Positions 11,721 through 23,289 of a stretch of DNA of 64,000 bases are shown one piece after another. The notes below the pieces were generated by a model, which saw only the letters and a list, made by a program, of their open reading frames with translations, was not told the origin of the DNA and did no database searches. The stretch comes from Torymus aiolomorphi (Eukaryota > Arthropoda > Insecta > Hymenoptera > Torymidae), in the NCBI GenBank assembly GCA_036365515.1, contig CM070874.1, positions 65,863,583 through 65,927,582 on the forward strand, written 5' to 3'. Position 1 is the stretch's first letter; the number at the start of each line of letters is the position of its first letter. Both the position numbers and the translations under genes were made by a program.

Positions 11721-12215
11721 AGGGGAATTTATACGAAGGGGGAAAGGGGAAAGACAATTTTGTAAGGGGCGCAAATGAAATGTGATGCGAAACATCGATT
11801 TAAATATATAAAAATAAAACACTTTATTAATTAAATAGTCGGGTTTCCTGGTTGAGCGCCAGTCGCGTAAGCGCGACACGAAAATCTTAATTAACCGAAT
11901 TGCTTAATTAACCGAAAATGCTCGACGCCGCGAACGCGAACTGATTTCTACACACAAAGCGCACAAAGCTATACTTACATACCGTAGTAGACGCAGAACG
12001 ATAGCCGGCAGGCACGTCGGTCGCTGGTCGCAGGTGGTGCGCGCAGGCACGACGGTCGCAGGTCGCAGGTCGGAGGGTCGGCAGGCATGCCGATGCGAGC
12101 GGGTTAGGCCTAAGACAGAGTTCCTAAATCGACACTCAAATTCACCCTGCCCCCTTGGCCCCCGTTGCTTCACATGGCGCTCTTTCCCTCTCCTCTGTCT
12201 CTCGCTTGCTCTCTC

Positions 12216-12255
<40 letters not shown>

Positions 12256-12540
12256 ATGACGATGTTGTACGTCGATGATTGCCGATGCCTTGTCGACCGG
12301 CGCTCTAGCGCGCCTGCGCATCGTGAGCTACGGCTTGTAGAGCCATGTGGTTGACGTTGGCGAAGGCCCTCTGTTGCTGTCCCCAACGTCATCGGTGAGG
12401 TACAGTTGTCCAAATGGCGATACTAGGCGAGAGAGACAACCGAGAACTGGACGATGCGAGAGAGACCATGGCGATAAGACGCAACTAAGCCTTCGCTTGG
12501 GGCAGGTAAGAATGTAAATATTGTAACATCAAAAGTTGAT
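11721..12540. other. GC-rich block with a CT microsatellite
   Basis: This block sits between minisatellite units. It is GC-rich from about 11,850, with short tandem GGTCGCAGGTCG-like repeats near 12010-12085 and a (CT)n run at about 12205-12251. Open frames here lack recognisable domains, and some owe their length to the repeat. It may be an inserted sequence or an old promoter/exon; no function is assigned. Confidence 0.45.
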
Positions 12541-12639
12541 GTTACAACGCTTATAATGAAGTTATGTAGACGAGCGACAATGAGCAAGACAATTATTAAG
12601 AAAATTCTTAAACCCAAATATCCGTTTGATGCGATATCA

Positions 12640-14550
12640 AGCTTAGTAAAAAGGCGTTTATAAGCTTTAAGAAAAAACACGTTTTTGTTAATAACAAAAG
12701 AACCGTGATAGCTAGAAAATTTTTTTTTTTTAGAAAATATAGGTAATTTAATTCTCTTTCGAATGCTACCCATCCGATTCAGATAGAGCCATTCTCAAGA
12801 AATTTCGATCTGAAAAAAAGATTAAAAAAATTTTAACCTCAAATATCTCTGCAATTTATGGACCAATCATTTTGCCCAAAGAACTCGACCGAAAACTATC
12901 CAAAATCTATCTCTACAAAGAATTTTGAAGCGATTAAATCAATTTTACTCCCTTAATTGTTGGACATACAAAACTCATTTTTTTCATTTTTCAATTTTAT
13001 TCTCAAAAAATAACCAACAGAATGAATTAAAATTTTTACAGATTATAGCTATTTATATTCTGCATTATCATGATTTTTCTAAAAAAAAATTGATCGTTTA
13101 GTTTGGGAGTTATAAGATTTTTAACAAAAACACGTTTTGTTACTAACAAAAGAACCGTGATAGCTAGAAATTTTTTTTTTAGAAAATATAGCTAATTTAA
13201 TTCTCTTTCGAATGCTACCCATCTAATTCAAATATCTCGATCCTATTATTAAAACCACTGCCAATTCATTGGCTCGTGGCTTCCTCAAACTTAATTTGCT
13301 TATTCCTTTAATTAAGTTTTAATAACAAAATTTATAATTACAATTAAATTCATTCATGAAGGTTAAAAAGTATTAATTTTTTAATTATGTATAATATATG
13401 AATAAAATAATAGGTATGATTTTTTTTTAATTATGTGTGAAAAATAAATAAAATAATTGATCGTAATATTATCGTCAAAACCTTTTAAAACCTTTTAATT
13501 CAAAGCCTTTTAATTCTAGTAGTATGCCTGTTCGTATTTATGTGCTCTTTCTGGAATTTCCGATGTAAGAAAATGGTTCTAACTTTAAAAATAATAAATG
13601 GCTATTACAAAACAAAAGCAGATACACAACACGCGCGCATAGCACATAGCGCATGTCATTTCCATTTTCTAGTATACATAAATGCGTTCCCGAATAATAG
13701 CAATTTTAAAAGAGGGCCAAAATAGTTTCAACCTCAAATATCTCTGAAATTCATAAACGAATTAATTTACCCTAAGAACTCTTCTAATAAATAATATATA
13801 ATTATATTCTACATCTCCACCAAATATCAAAGAAATTAGAACAATTTTAATGTAGTTATATTGTGTGACAACAAAGAAAGTCATTTTCAAAAATAATAAA
13901 ATTTTAAATATGAAACATCTCAAAAAATAACCATATAATCTCAATGAACTTTTACACAGATATTGCCTATATCGCATACAAAATAGTCTATAAATTTCAA
14001 GCTGACACATAAAGTCGTCATTGAGAAATTACGATTTTGAAAAAAAACTGTAAAAAAATTTTAACCTTAAATATCTCTAAAAATCATGAGACAATTCTTT
14101 TACCTAACGGACTTATACGATAATATATAAACTCTACATCTCCACAAAATTTCAACATGATTAAACCAATTTTTGTTTTCTCTAGTTATCATGCGACAAA
14201 GAAAATGACTTTGTAAAATACGCAAATTTTCAAAATCAAATATCTCAAAAAGCATTCGTACGATCTAGATGAAAACTCACACACGTGTTACCTATATCAC
14301 ATACAAAATTGTCTATAAATTTGGAGCTAATACATGGAGCCGTTCTCGAGAAATTACGATTTGAAAAAAAGGTTAAAAAAATTTTAACCTCAAATATTTC
14401 TGAAATTTCTGGACTAATCATTTTGTTCAAAGAACTCGGCCGAGAGCTATTCAAAATCTACCTCTACAAGAAATTTCCAAGCAATTAAGTCAATTTTACT
14501 CCCGTAATTGTTGGACATACAAAACTCATTTTTTTTTATATTTCAATTTT
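12640..14550. repeat. Diverged ~324-bp satellite block, first array
   Basis: Repeated landmarks are TTCTCGAGAAATTACGATTTG (near 12791, 14019, 14343) and CAAATATCTCTGAAATT (near 12839, 13733, 14071, 14391). The spacing in the cleanest part is 320-338 bases. The block also contains hairpin repeat copy B and a sub-block with ACACGCGCGCATAGCACA-like sequence near 13630 that recurs at 34125. The units are strongly diverged, so the array is old. Confidence 0.7.
13251..13294 (+). repeat. Conserved hairpin repeat, copy B
   Basis: GCCAATTCATTGGC hairpin followed by GTGGCTTCCTCAAACTTAAT, matching copies A, C and D. Confidence 0.8.
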
Positions 14551-14554
14551 TTTC

Positions 14555-15757
14555 TTAGAAACTAGTCGACAAAATAGATTCTTTAACCCCAGGTGCAATA
14601 GTAGAATTTTCATTCTTCTCTAAAAACGTTTGAACTTCGAAAGCAATCTTCTTTCTAGATAATTCTTTTTTTTCATTGCTTCTTTTAAGCTTAATAGCAT
14701 CCGAATCTCCATACTTCCTAATTGAGTACGTAGACACAAAGGGAGAAATTTTGTACATTTTTTTGTATTTCTTTTTTACTTTTCCAGCTAAATATTGAGT
14801 AAATATAGATCTTTCTTTCTCATTCTTTAACAGAAGTTGTCTATCACGAATTTGCTTCTTAAAGAGTTCGAATTGCACTAAATTCTTATGTAATTCATCC
14901 TGGCCAGCCTTTTCTATTTTATTTACATTCTCTAAAATTTCATCTGGTTCTGTTTGTTTACGTAATAGCCGAAAATATCTATTCTTCCATTTACTGATAA
15001 CATTATTTTTATTTCTAATTACTTTTTCTAAACTATCAATTTTTCTACGTAATCGAGCTTCGCGTTTTCTAAAAGTATTGATTTTTTTCTCTGGTTTTGT
15101 AAGTCCTTCCTTTCTCGTATCATTATGCGTTGTAAATGTAATTTTATTACTTACACCTTGGATATTCACAACTGGTTCATCTGGTACATTCTCACTGTTG
15201 TTAATGCAAGCAGCACGAACTGATTTTTTTACAGGCTTAGTTGTTTGTGACGTTATAGTATAGCTTCTTGGACTTGGACTCAGAAGGTTTTCTTTTCTTT
15301 TTCTCAACGAATAACTTGCATTTTCGGAAGCAATGGTGGCGTGAGTTGATTGAAACCTATAGAATTTTCGCATAAATTAAACCAACTCACTAATTTTACA
15401 TATTTAAAAAACTACATTAAACATTCAATTTATAAAATATTCACGAAGTTAGAATGAAGTTTGTTTGTTTTTTATTGTAATCAGACTTTGTACGCAAATC
15501 ATTGGCACGCTTTTCAGCATTTTTCTCGCGCTTTTCTCGTATTTTTCGTCTTTTTGCAAGTAATTTTTTTTCTCTGCTACTGTTAACATCACCTGTCCAA
15601 TACCAAAAAATTTATTTTTAAAAAAGTTTATTTTTCTTTCAAAAATTAAATTTATGCAGAGTTGAATGGTAGTTGAATGAACCACTACTTGTCTCTTTAA
15701 AATGTATTTGATCATATAAAACAAAACACGTCAGTATTATTTAATGTACTCACCCAT
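14555..15757 (-). CDS. Basic coiled-coil protein of unknown function (transposon-associated type), spliced
   Basis: Three exons join in one frame on the minus strand: 15757-15754 (just ATGG), 15592-15445 and 15356-14555, giving 317 residues. Introns are 15753-15593 (GTGAGT...CAG) and 15444-15357 (GTGAAT...TAG). The start is chosen because ATGG is followed directly by a perfect donor and the next exon continues as GDVNSSREKKLL without a stop. The N-terminus is very basic (KKLLAKRRKIREKREKNAEK). The middle is charged coiled coil (RKREARLRRKIDSLEKVI). The end reads FLEKNENSTIAPGVKESI, then stops. I recall similar insect proteins of unknown role, often transposon-linked, in which an FLxRDxxSRxxPGKKD-type motif is followed by another ~100 residues. 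Here the frame ends at the edge of the satellite repeat, so the C-terminus looks cut off. Function unknown; it may be a pseudogene. Confidence 0.6.
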
Positions 15758-17310
15758 TTTCTTGTTATCATTTCTGTGAAAGCGCGAGGTGGCACTGCGA
15801 CTACTGAATCCACATTAAACTGTTCTCAATGACGGGAAATCTCGCTACTGTATATTTCGAACTATTTCGAACTTTTTTCCAAAAAGATTTATTTTACATC
15901 GTTGTTTTCAATTGACGTAAATTTTTTCATATAATTACAATATAAAAATGTGTTGCTATGAGTATAATAAAAGAAATCATGAATTTTTATATTAAATTAA
16001 ATATTCCGAAAAAAAATCGATATTGGTCGGTCAAATATGACCTCGTAATGTTAAAACTAATGACAATCTAATGTGAGGATTTGGGTGGTAGATTTCTAGA
16101 ATGAAAATGTGAAAATTACACGCTGACTTAGGGAATAAAAAGTAAAAACCAAGCTGTGCCGCCGAAAAAACATGATTTAAAAAAAAAGTTACGCGTGCAG
16201 GCGTACAGACATTTCGACTCATAGTTTCCTCAATTTTGATGGCACATCAATTTTGAACACACCATTTGATTTGTTTTTTCAAACCCTATCAAGATATACC
16301 TTTTAAATTTCAACATTGGTAGTCCTCAAAAAGTTACAAGCCATAATGTAAAAAAACCTTTAACGTCTCGAAATGGAGTACCGCTACTTTGAGTGCAAAA
16401 CATGGTCAGATAATTGCCGCCACACTTACCAAACTATAACTACTTCAAACATCTTGATAAAAACTACATTATATTCAATTTTCAGATCGATTAATGAATT
16501 CCTCTAAAAGTTATAAGACAAAAACGAAAATAAAATGTCAGAGTATCGCGAGAAAATGTGTAATTTTTAAGCAATTTAATTTTTAAAAGACTCTCAAAAA
16601 GTTGCAAATCACTTTTTTAACCCCAAATATTGTTGTTTTGGGTAGTAATGTATTTGAACTAAAGCCCTACGTGTTCGATACCCGCTTCAAATTCTTTCTT
16701 CATGGGTTGATACCCGAGTATCAAAAAAGTTAAAGGTTTCGTGGATTTCCCCATATAAGCATATTTCTCTGTTGTATATTTCCTTCTTCATATTGTCAAA
16801 AATGTAAATGTTTTCTGGTAAATAAATTCTAAAATCTAAAGTTCAAAGTCTAAAGTCTACAAAAACAAGAAAAATTGATTTTAAAAAATCGAAAAATCGA
16901 TATAAAAAGAACTAACCTTAAAACATAGAACTAACATAGAATATTATTTTTGATCTCACCTTATAAAACAAAAAGAATGAGAATAAGCTCTTTGCGATCC
17001 AAATCAGCCAAGTTGTTTCTGTGATACAAACTTTGACACACATATGCATACATGCACACATGCACAGAGCCACACACATCCTTACAGACATTTTTCAAAA
17101 AAGTATGATTTCGACTCCAAGTAACCCAAACACATTTCTAACATGTTTTTAACAAAACTTAAATTTATACGATTGCAAAGCTTGTTTCAGGAGGAAACAA
17201 AAAAACCATATTTGCTTCCCACTAAGATTAGAATGGTCGCAGCATCTGATGAAAACTGTTGAAGTGATTGATAGTGAATCCCAAAAATCTGAAAGAAACA
17301 GCACAAAGAA
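15758..17310. other. AT-rich spacer with low-level repeats
   Basis: No gene is supported. The part near 15760-15850 may be the 5' flank of the minus-strand gene. About 16950-17110 resembles the minus strand of the repeat around 50940-51110 (a GAATAAGCTC landmark beside a CA-rich run), suggesting a dispersed microsatellite-anchored repeat. Confidence 0.45.
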
Positions 17311-17741
17311 GGGGGCCGATTTTTGGCCCAAATTTATTTTCGCCCAAAAAATCTGAAAACTTTTTTTTTGTATCTACTAACAATATTGAGTCGATTCCAC
17401 CCTAAACGGACCGGTTCCCCTACTCCCCCCTCCACCCCCTTAGATTAAGAGGAGACCACCACATATTAACAGAATCTTTGAAGAGATTTGACATTGGAGC
17501 GACATTCATTTTCCATGAATCATATATATTAAGGGTTTTTTTGATCGCTGATTACGAATCTGAAGCCAGAATTATGAAACTCAAAATGGCGGATCCAATA
17601 TGACGTCCAATGTGGAGGGGGAGGGGGGAGTAGGGGAACCGGTTCGTTTAGGGTGTAATCGACTCAATATTATTTAGTAGATACAACAAATTTTTTTTCA
17701 GACTTTTGGTCGAAAATAAATTTGGGTTAAAAACCGGCCTT
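17311..17741. mobile_element. Fold-back (long inverted repeat) element
   Basis: About 130 bases at 17311-17440 are repeated inverted at 17608-17741. Matching parts include CCCAAATTTATTTTCG, GTATCTACTAA, ATATTGAGTCGATT and CCGGTTCCCCTACTCCCCCC. The ~165-bp centre is unrelated and no coding sequence is present. The exact ends and target duplication are not clear; it is a probable MITE. Confidence 0.7.
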
Positions 17742-19369
17742 AGAGACCGGTAAATCCTTTACAAGGATTTATCATTATACCATTTTAGGTGACTTCGGAG
17801 GTTCTCGCATGACAGACAATTTACTTTTCTTTCTTAGGCACCATTAACTTGTAGTTTGTTATAAACATTCATATGATTTTTCCAATCAATTAATTTACGT
17901 TTATAGATAGTTATCATTTTTCTCTTTAAAAATTTAGTTCAAAAAAAGTGACTTTTTATCCTTTTTTTCAGCTGTTTTATAAAACTTTTAGAGCTAATTC
18001 CGATATGACGTTAATGCACGTAAAACAACTGAATGAGTAGACGCGTCCTTGAAATCGAGAAGCCCGAGTGGGAGGTAGCATACTATATCTTCGTAGCAGT
18101 GTACACTTAATGCTGGTAGAATGTTTTCGTAGTTCACTTTGTGCAGTTGATTTGTAACGAAAGACGTGAGATACTGTAGATGATCTACTCTAGGAATTAT
18201 TGATTTTCAAAATATGTAAGTTGATTTTTAAAAAATGTGTAGTCTCGTAGCAGGAACAAACTATTTGTAAAATAATATTTTTTAAATGTTAGTAATTCGA
18301 TATTTGTCAAATATTCGTTATTCGGTAGCGATGAAACAATTATTTCTATCATATTCGCCATTTGATAGACAGAACACTAGAGTCACGTAACTCAAAATAT
18401 TCGTATAAAAAATTAAGTAATTTAATTGTATAATTAGAAATATCTAGCAAAAAGCGGTAGTTTATCCAAGTATAAATAAGAAATACTGGAGTAAAATTCA
18501 TTTGCAGTATTTCTTAAGGAGGTATAAACGAAAACAGTAATGTTTTCACTTGATTCTGTCTCTCTCACTCTCGACATAATAAATAGCTTGTTTTTAGGTT
18601 TTTCTCGTAAGTTAAAATTGAGTCTAGTTTTTTTACTAATAAATATGAGAATATGATCAGAATAATCGTTTCACCTATGGTAAAAGAAACAGATACAGTT
18701 TTTAGACTTTTTTCTAGTGAAACAAGTGATTTTTTTGCTAAACGATGGTTTTCGTTTCTACCAGGGACAATGAATTTTCAATACCCAGTGTACAATATAG
18801 TTCAAAAAATGAATTCTTACGAACAACATAAGACAAAATGAAAAATTTGTTCATTTACAAAAATGACAAAGTTAATTGAGAATAACTAAGAAAACGAAAA
18901 AAAAATATTTTTCCATGTATATAAGGACATTAATTAAAAAAAAAGTAAAGCATATTTATAAAAACCAGTCATGATAGAGTTTTTGCATAAGTTTTGCCTG
19001 TAATGATGATGATAATGCATGATTAAGCATTTCCTTCTAGATATGAGAGAATGCAATAGGTTGCTTATACTTAAAGTGTTTCAAAGTAAATATTACATAT
19101 TAAAAAAATTAAAAAATACTTATTGATAATGATAAATGTTTTGACAAACAATTAATAAAAATTCAATTATATTATTTTGTGAGTCTAATACTCTTAAATT
19201 TATAATTAATTTCTTTGATTTCCTTTGGTGAAATTCTATTCTTTCTGTTTGATTACATTCAGCTCCTTCAGTAAACAAACAATATTATAAAAGATTTTTA
19301 TAATTAATGCAAGTAAAATTATATGTAAGAATAACGATATAAAGATAACAATTTTTTTTTTTATTTCAG
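17742..19369. other. Spacer upstream of the complete P450 gene
   Basis: No protein-coding gene is supported. The less AT-rich part at about 18020-18190 could hold the P450 promoter or a non-coding first exon: a clean acceptor (TTTATTTCAG, AG at 19368-19369) sits 12 bases before the P450 ATG and implies an intron in the 5' UTR. I could not place the matching donor. Confidence 0.4.
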
Positions 19370-19381
19370 TGAAATAAAGCA
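19370..19381 (+). promoter_or_regulatory. 5' UTR stub after a probable UTR-intron acceptor
   Basis: A polypyrimidine tract and CAG end at 19369, and the P450 ATG follows 12 bases later. The paralogue at 46372 has the same arrangement (AG at 46361-46362, ATG 9 bases later). This supports a non-coding upstream exon in both genes; its position is not resolved. Confidence 0.5.
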
Positions 19382-21193
19382 ATGGAGTTTGGTGTTATTG
19401 AGATACTAGCTGGACTGGGAATTTTGACAACCGCCTTTTACTATTATTTAACAAGAAATTTTTATTTTTGGAAAAAACAGAATGTTCCTGGACCAAAACC
19501 AATTCCGTTCTTTGGTAATTTTAAAGATTTCGTATTTGGAACAACGCATATTGCTTTATTGATGACGAAATATTACAATGAATTCAAGTCGGAACCTATG
19601 ATTGGAATTTTCGGAAAGAAGAATCCATCTTTGATTTTGAAGGATCCGGATCTCATAAAGGATGTTCTGATAAAAGATTTTAATGTCTTTTCTGATCGTG
19701 GTTTATACGTCAATCCAAAGGTTGATCCGCTTAATCAACATCTTGTAAACCTTGAACATGATCGATGGCGGCCGTTGAGAAATAAACTTTCGCCTGTATT
19801 TACATCTGGGAAACTTAAAGAAATGTTTTACTTAATGGTAGACTGTCTAGAGCTTTTCGAGAAACATTTAGAAAAAATAGCTGTAAAGGGAGTATCAGTA
19901 GAATGTCGTGAATTATCTGCAAAATTTACAACTCAGTCAATTGGTGTATGCGCATTTGGCCTGGATACTAATGCGATAGCTGACGAAAACAGTGAATTTA
20001 GAAAATTTGGTAGGGCTCTGTTTGCTAATGATTTTATGAACGTATGCAGACGATTACTTCAAGAATTTTCTCCTAAATTGTACGAAATGTTAGGGCCGTA
20101 CAAATACAACAGTGCTATAAAGTTTTTTGTAGGATCTATGAAAGAGACAATGGAGTATAGAAGAAAAAGTAAAATAAGAAGAAATGATTTTGTTGATTTG
20201 CTAATGGATCTCCAAAGTCAACCGGAAAAAATAGGAAATATTGGCAAGTTTGTTTTTATGATAAAAATTTTAATGAAAACCAATTTTACTTTACCAATTT
20301 TTTAATCTCGAAAAATATTCGAAGTATATTAGATTACTTTTTATTTTAATTAAATTCGTTTAATTACAGAGTTTTCTGATATATTTTTAATTGGACAAGC
20401 TTTGGTCTTTTTTGCTGCTGGTTTCGAAACTTCCTCTACAACAATAAGTAATACCGTTTATGAACTAGCACTTAATCAGGATATTCAAAATAAACTACGA
20501 CAAGAAATTAAAGAAGAATTGAAGAAAAACAATGATAAGCTAACGTATGAAAGTATTAAAAATATGATATACTTAGATAAAATTGTTAAAGGTAAAATGT
20601 TTTATTATTGAGTGTTATCATTTTCCAGGGAATTTATCAAACGTTTTTTTTAATTTCTAACAAATCATTACAATTATTAATGACAATTACTGTTTTAAGA
20701 AACATTAAGGAAATATCCTCCAGGAAGTGTACTACAACGAAAGTCGTCGGAACCGTACACTTTTGCGGGTACTAAAGTGACAATACCAACAGACACAGCT
20801 GTTGTGATTCCAGTATGGGCAATACATCGTGATCCAGATATTTATCCCAACCCAGATGTATTTGACCCAGAAAGATTTAGTGAAGAAAATGAACAAAAGA
20901 GACATCCAATGAATTATTTGCCTTTTGGAGACGGACCACACATTTGTATAGGTAATAAAACCGAACCTCTTAACTTTAATTATTTATTATTGTAATGCAT
21001 CTGATTAAAATAATTGTAATCTTTTACAGGGGCTAGATTTGCTAACTATCAAACAAAACTTGGAATTATAGGATTCATTAATAAATTTAGAGTTGACGTT
21101 TGTGATAAAACTTGTATACCTTACGTTGTTGAACCAAGATCGCTTGTCCCTGCTCCAGTCGGAGGAATATATTTGAAAATTTCAAAATCATAA
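19382..21193 (+). CDS. CYP6-like (CYP6AS-like) cytochrome P450, complete, 499 residues
   Basis: ER-anchored clan 3 P450 monooxygenase, probably for xenobiotic or semiochemical oxidation with P450 reductase. Exons 19382-20243, 20370-20591, 20700-20951 and 21030-21193 join in frame. Visible parts: hydrophobic anchor (residues 3-22), proline hinge PGPKP (36-40), C-helix DRWRPLR (W129), I-helix AGFETS (304-309), K-helix ETLR (362-365), PERF (418-421) and heme loop FGDGPHICIG (437-446) with Cys444 as heme ligand. The heme loop has His where the consensus FxxGxRxCxG has Arg. Intron 1 (20244-20369) starts with GC inside G|GCAAGT, the best-known non-GT donor. Unspliced, the frame would stop at 20305 without the heme domain. 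The last two exons encode the C-terminal DKTCIPY and PAPVGGIYLKISKS. Naming to subfamily needs an alignment. Confidence 0.93.
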
Positions 21194-21571
21194 TTAGAAA
21201 ATTGTAAAATAGTTTTAAATTTTGAAAGGACGTTCAATTTATCATTTTTATAAACTTTATTAATTAAGCATTTACAGTCGAGATGATTTATTGTAAAAAT
21301 ATAGAATATTATGATTCTTTTACAAAGCGTACTAAAATTTGTTTTGTAAAGCAAATACTTAAGCTATTGATTAGTAGATATTGGTTGTGATTTAGATTGC
21401 ATTGTGTAAATATTTTATGAAAAAGTATATTTATAAGGTATATCTTTAAAGTAATTCAACTTTGATTCTTACAAACAGATTAAAAAATTAAAACTGTAAA
21501 AATCTAGGATATAGTTAACTTTCGCATCAACTAAATAAAAACAGATCAGATTAAGAACGTTTCGTAATATA
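21194..21571. other. P450 3' flank
   Basis: AT-rich. An AATAAA-containing stretch near 21534 could be a poly(A) signal. It ends in the TA that flanks the next element. Confidence 0.4.
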
Positions 21572-22438
21572 GGGTAGCTATCCGTATTAGTGTGCCTGTC
21601 CATATTTGTGTGCCCTATTATTAAAACATATCCTAGAAATGAACGAGTAAAAAAGTAACGCTAAAATATTTTTTTTCATAAAGTATAGTTAATTAAGTTT
21701 AAATAGAATTAATTACTTAATTTGTTTTCATTTACTATAACATTAAAAAAGAACTTTGAGAAATATGTTTCACGGCTTGCGGTGTGTCACGGCGTTTCCT
21801 CGTCTAAACTTGCTAAGAAATGACATTTTTAAAACTAACATTAAAAAATGTTTCGGAAGGATTTTAATATGGGATACAATTGATTACATCATAAAATAAT
21901 ATTATGTTACATAATAAACCTTAATATAAAGGTTTCCAATTGATTTTAATATTTAATTAATGGTGTCTACTAATAGGGCAGTGAAAAATGACTTGTCCAG
22001 ATTTGTGTGTGCACAAATACAATACGAGCATGCTCGTATCGGCGCTTGAACAGAAAAGTTAGGTTAGGTTGTCTGCGCACAAACGTTGTTTAATATCGCA
22101 TTGACGACCTTCAGCAGTTTTTACCGTATTGGAATTAATTCACATTCAATGTAAACAAGGGTTAGAAATTGATTATAAACACATTAATACGGGGCACACA
22201 AAAATGTACTTTGTTGTCTCCTAGGGCACACAAATGCGTACAATTTTTTTTTTTTTTTATATTGTTTGAAACTTTCGTAAATATTAATATTTTTCTATTA
22301 AAAAAATTGTTTCGTGTAGATTATTAGTTTTATTATCAACATAATCTGCCCGGAATCTGTGAGACAGTTTAAATAGTCTATTATTATGCGACAAAACTGA
22401 AGAGTTTCTTAAACCCACACTAATACGGACATCTACCC
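21572..22438. mobile_element. TA-flanked inverted-repeat element (mariner/Tc1-like MITE candidate)
   Basis: The ends GGGTAGCTATCCGTATTAG and, inverted, CTAATACGGACATCTACCC match over about 25 bases, and TA lies on both sides. The 867-bp interior has no open frame of note. A TA target suggests Tc1/mariner, but ends of this form are not diagnostic. Confidence 0.6.
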
Positions 22439-22498
22439 TATGCAACGAATTTGAAAGTGTTTTGAAATACTCTCATTTTAAAAACATTGTCATTAGCA

Positions 22499-23276
22499 TT
22501 GATGTGGGAATCTGTCGATCTTCCCGAGGCAGCAGGTGTAAGAAATGAAAACCCTTACAACGTATGTATGCTTTTTTTGACGTTTCGGTGAGCAATGTCA
22601 CCCTCATCAGAAACTTTAATAAAAATATAATAATATAATTTTAGAATTTACACTTCAAGAAACATAAAAAATGATTTATCAATATTATGATAGTTACCAA
22701 AGTTAGTTTTCTCACAATGTAATTTTTGTCGATTTTCTCCCCCACCGCTTGACTGCGGGGGGAGAATTTCAACAGTTCCTCTTACATTGGTTTCGGAACT
22801 CGTTCTTTTAAGCCTTTAATATTTATTCAGTTTATATAGGAAATGCTAGAGAACGTGTGTCCGAAATCAATGTTTACAAACAATAGGCTGGGTGTCAGGT
22901 GTGTATGCTGTTTTGATTTTATAGGTATGAGTGTGTGTCGTTATTTTCTTTTACATGTCTGTAATAGATGTGTGTATATATGATTTAGATTTTGTGTGTC
23001 TTCTTTTTTATTGACCGATTGTTTTTGTAAATGTATATGTAACATCTCTGAAATTAATCATTTATTTAAGTTTTCCTCTTTATCTAATATATTGTAATTA
23101 ATAAAGTTAAATTTATGGCCTGTTTCGTTTTCATGTAAAATTGTCGCGGAGTCTTCTGATGAATATATTTCTTACACCTACTGCCTCGGGAAGATCGACA
23201 GATTCCCACATCAATATAATCACAATAACCGAGGGATAAATTCATACGATAACACACACCGTGTTATTACATCAAT
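22499..23276 (-). mobile_element. Penelope-like element fragment with hammerhead-ribozyme core
   Basis: The 778-bp block is bounded by a 13-base direct duplication, ATTGTCATTAGCA (22486-22498 and 23277-23289). A ~48-bp inverted repeat (GATGTGGGAATCTGTCGATC and its complement ending near 23215) lies at its ends, and a ~60-base extra tail precedes the right duplication. A hammerhead core sits on the minus strand near the left end. Penelope-like elements are known to carry hammerhead motifs in their terminal repeats and to leave irregular tails. No reverse transcriptase remains, so the piece is non-autonomous or truncated. Confidence 0.65.
22579..22610 (-). ncRNA. Hammerhead ribozyme core (type found in Penelope-like elements)
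   Basis: Reading the minus strand: CTGATGA (22610-22604), a five-pair stem II GGTGA/TCACC with a six-base loop, then GAAAC (22586-22582) and GTC. This contains the conserved hammerhead core boxes in order. Stems I and III are short or must form with neighbouring sequence. Cleavage activity is not shown. Confidence 0.6.
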
Positions 23277-23289
23277 ATTGTCATTAGCA

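Noticed and set aside
14555..15373. Single-exon 272-residue protein starting at 15373
   Set aside because: Its first codons are intron; an AG acceptor inside that start and a matching phase-2 upstream exon give a better spliced model.
15449..15724. Separate minus-strand 91-residue frame
   Set aside because: Mostly the first intron read through and in a different frame from the real exon.
19382..20305. A 307-residue P450 as the real product
   Set aside because: It runs through the first intron; the conserved exon boundary with the paralogue and continuation into the I-helix exon show that splicing at the GC donor gives the full protein.
23150..23170. A second hammerhead (CTGATGA at about 23156, + strand)
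   Set aside because: No stem II and no GAAA follow at the right distance.
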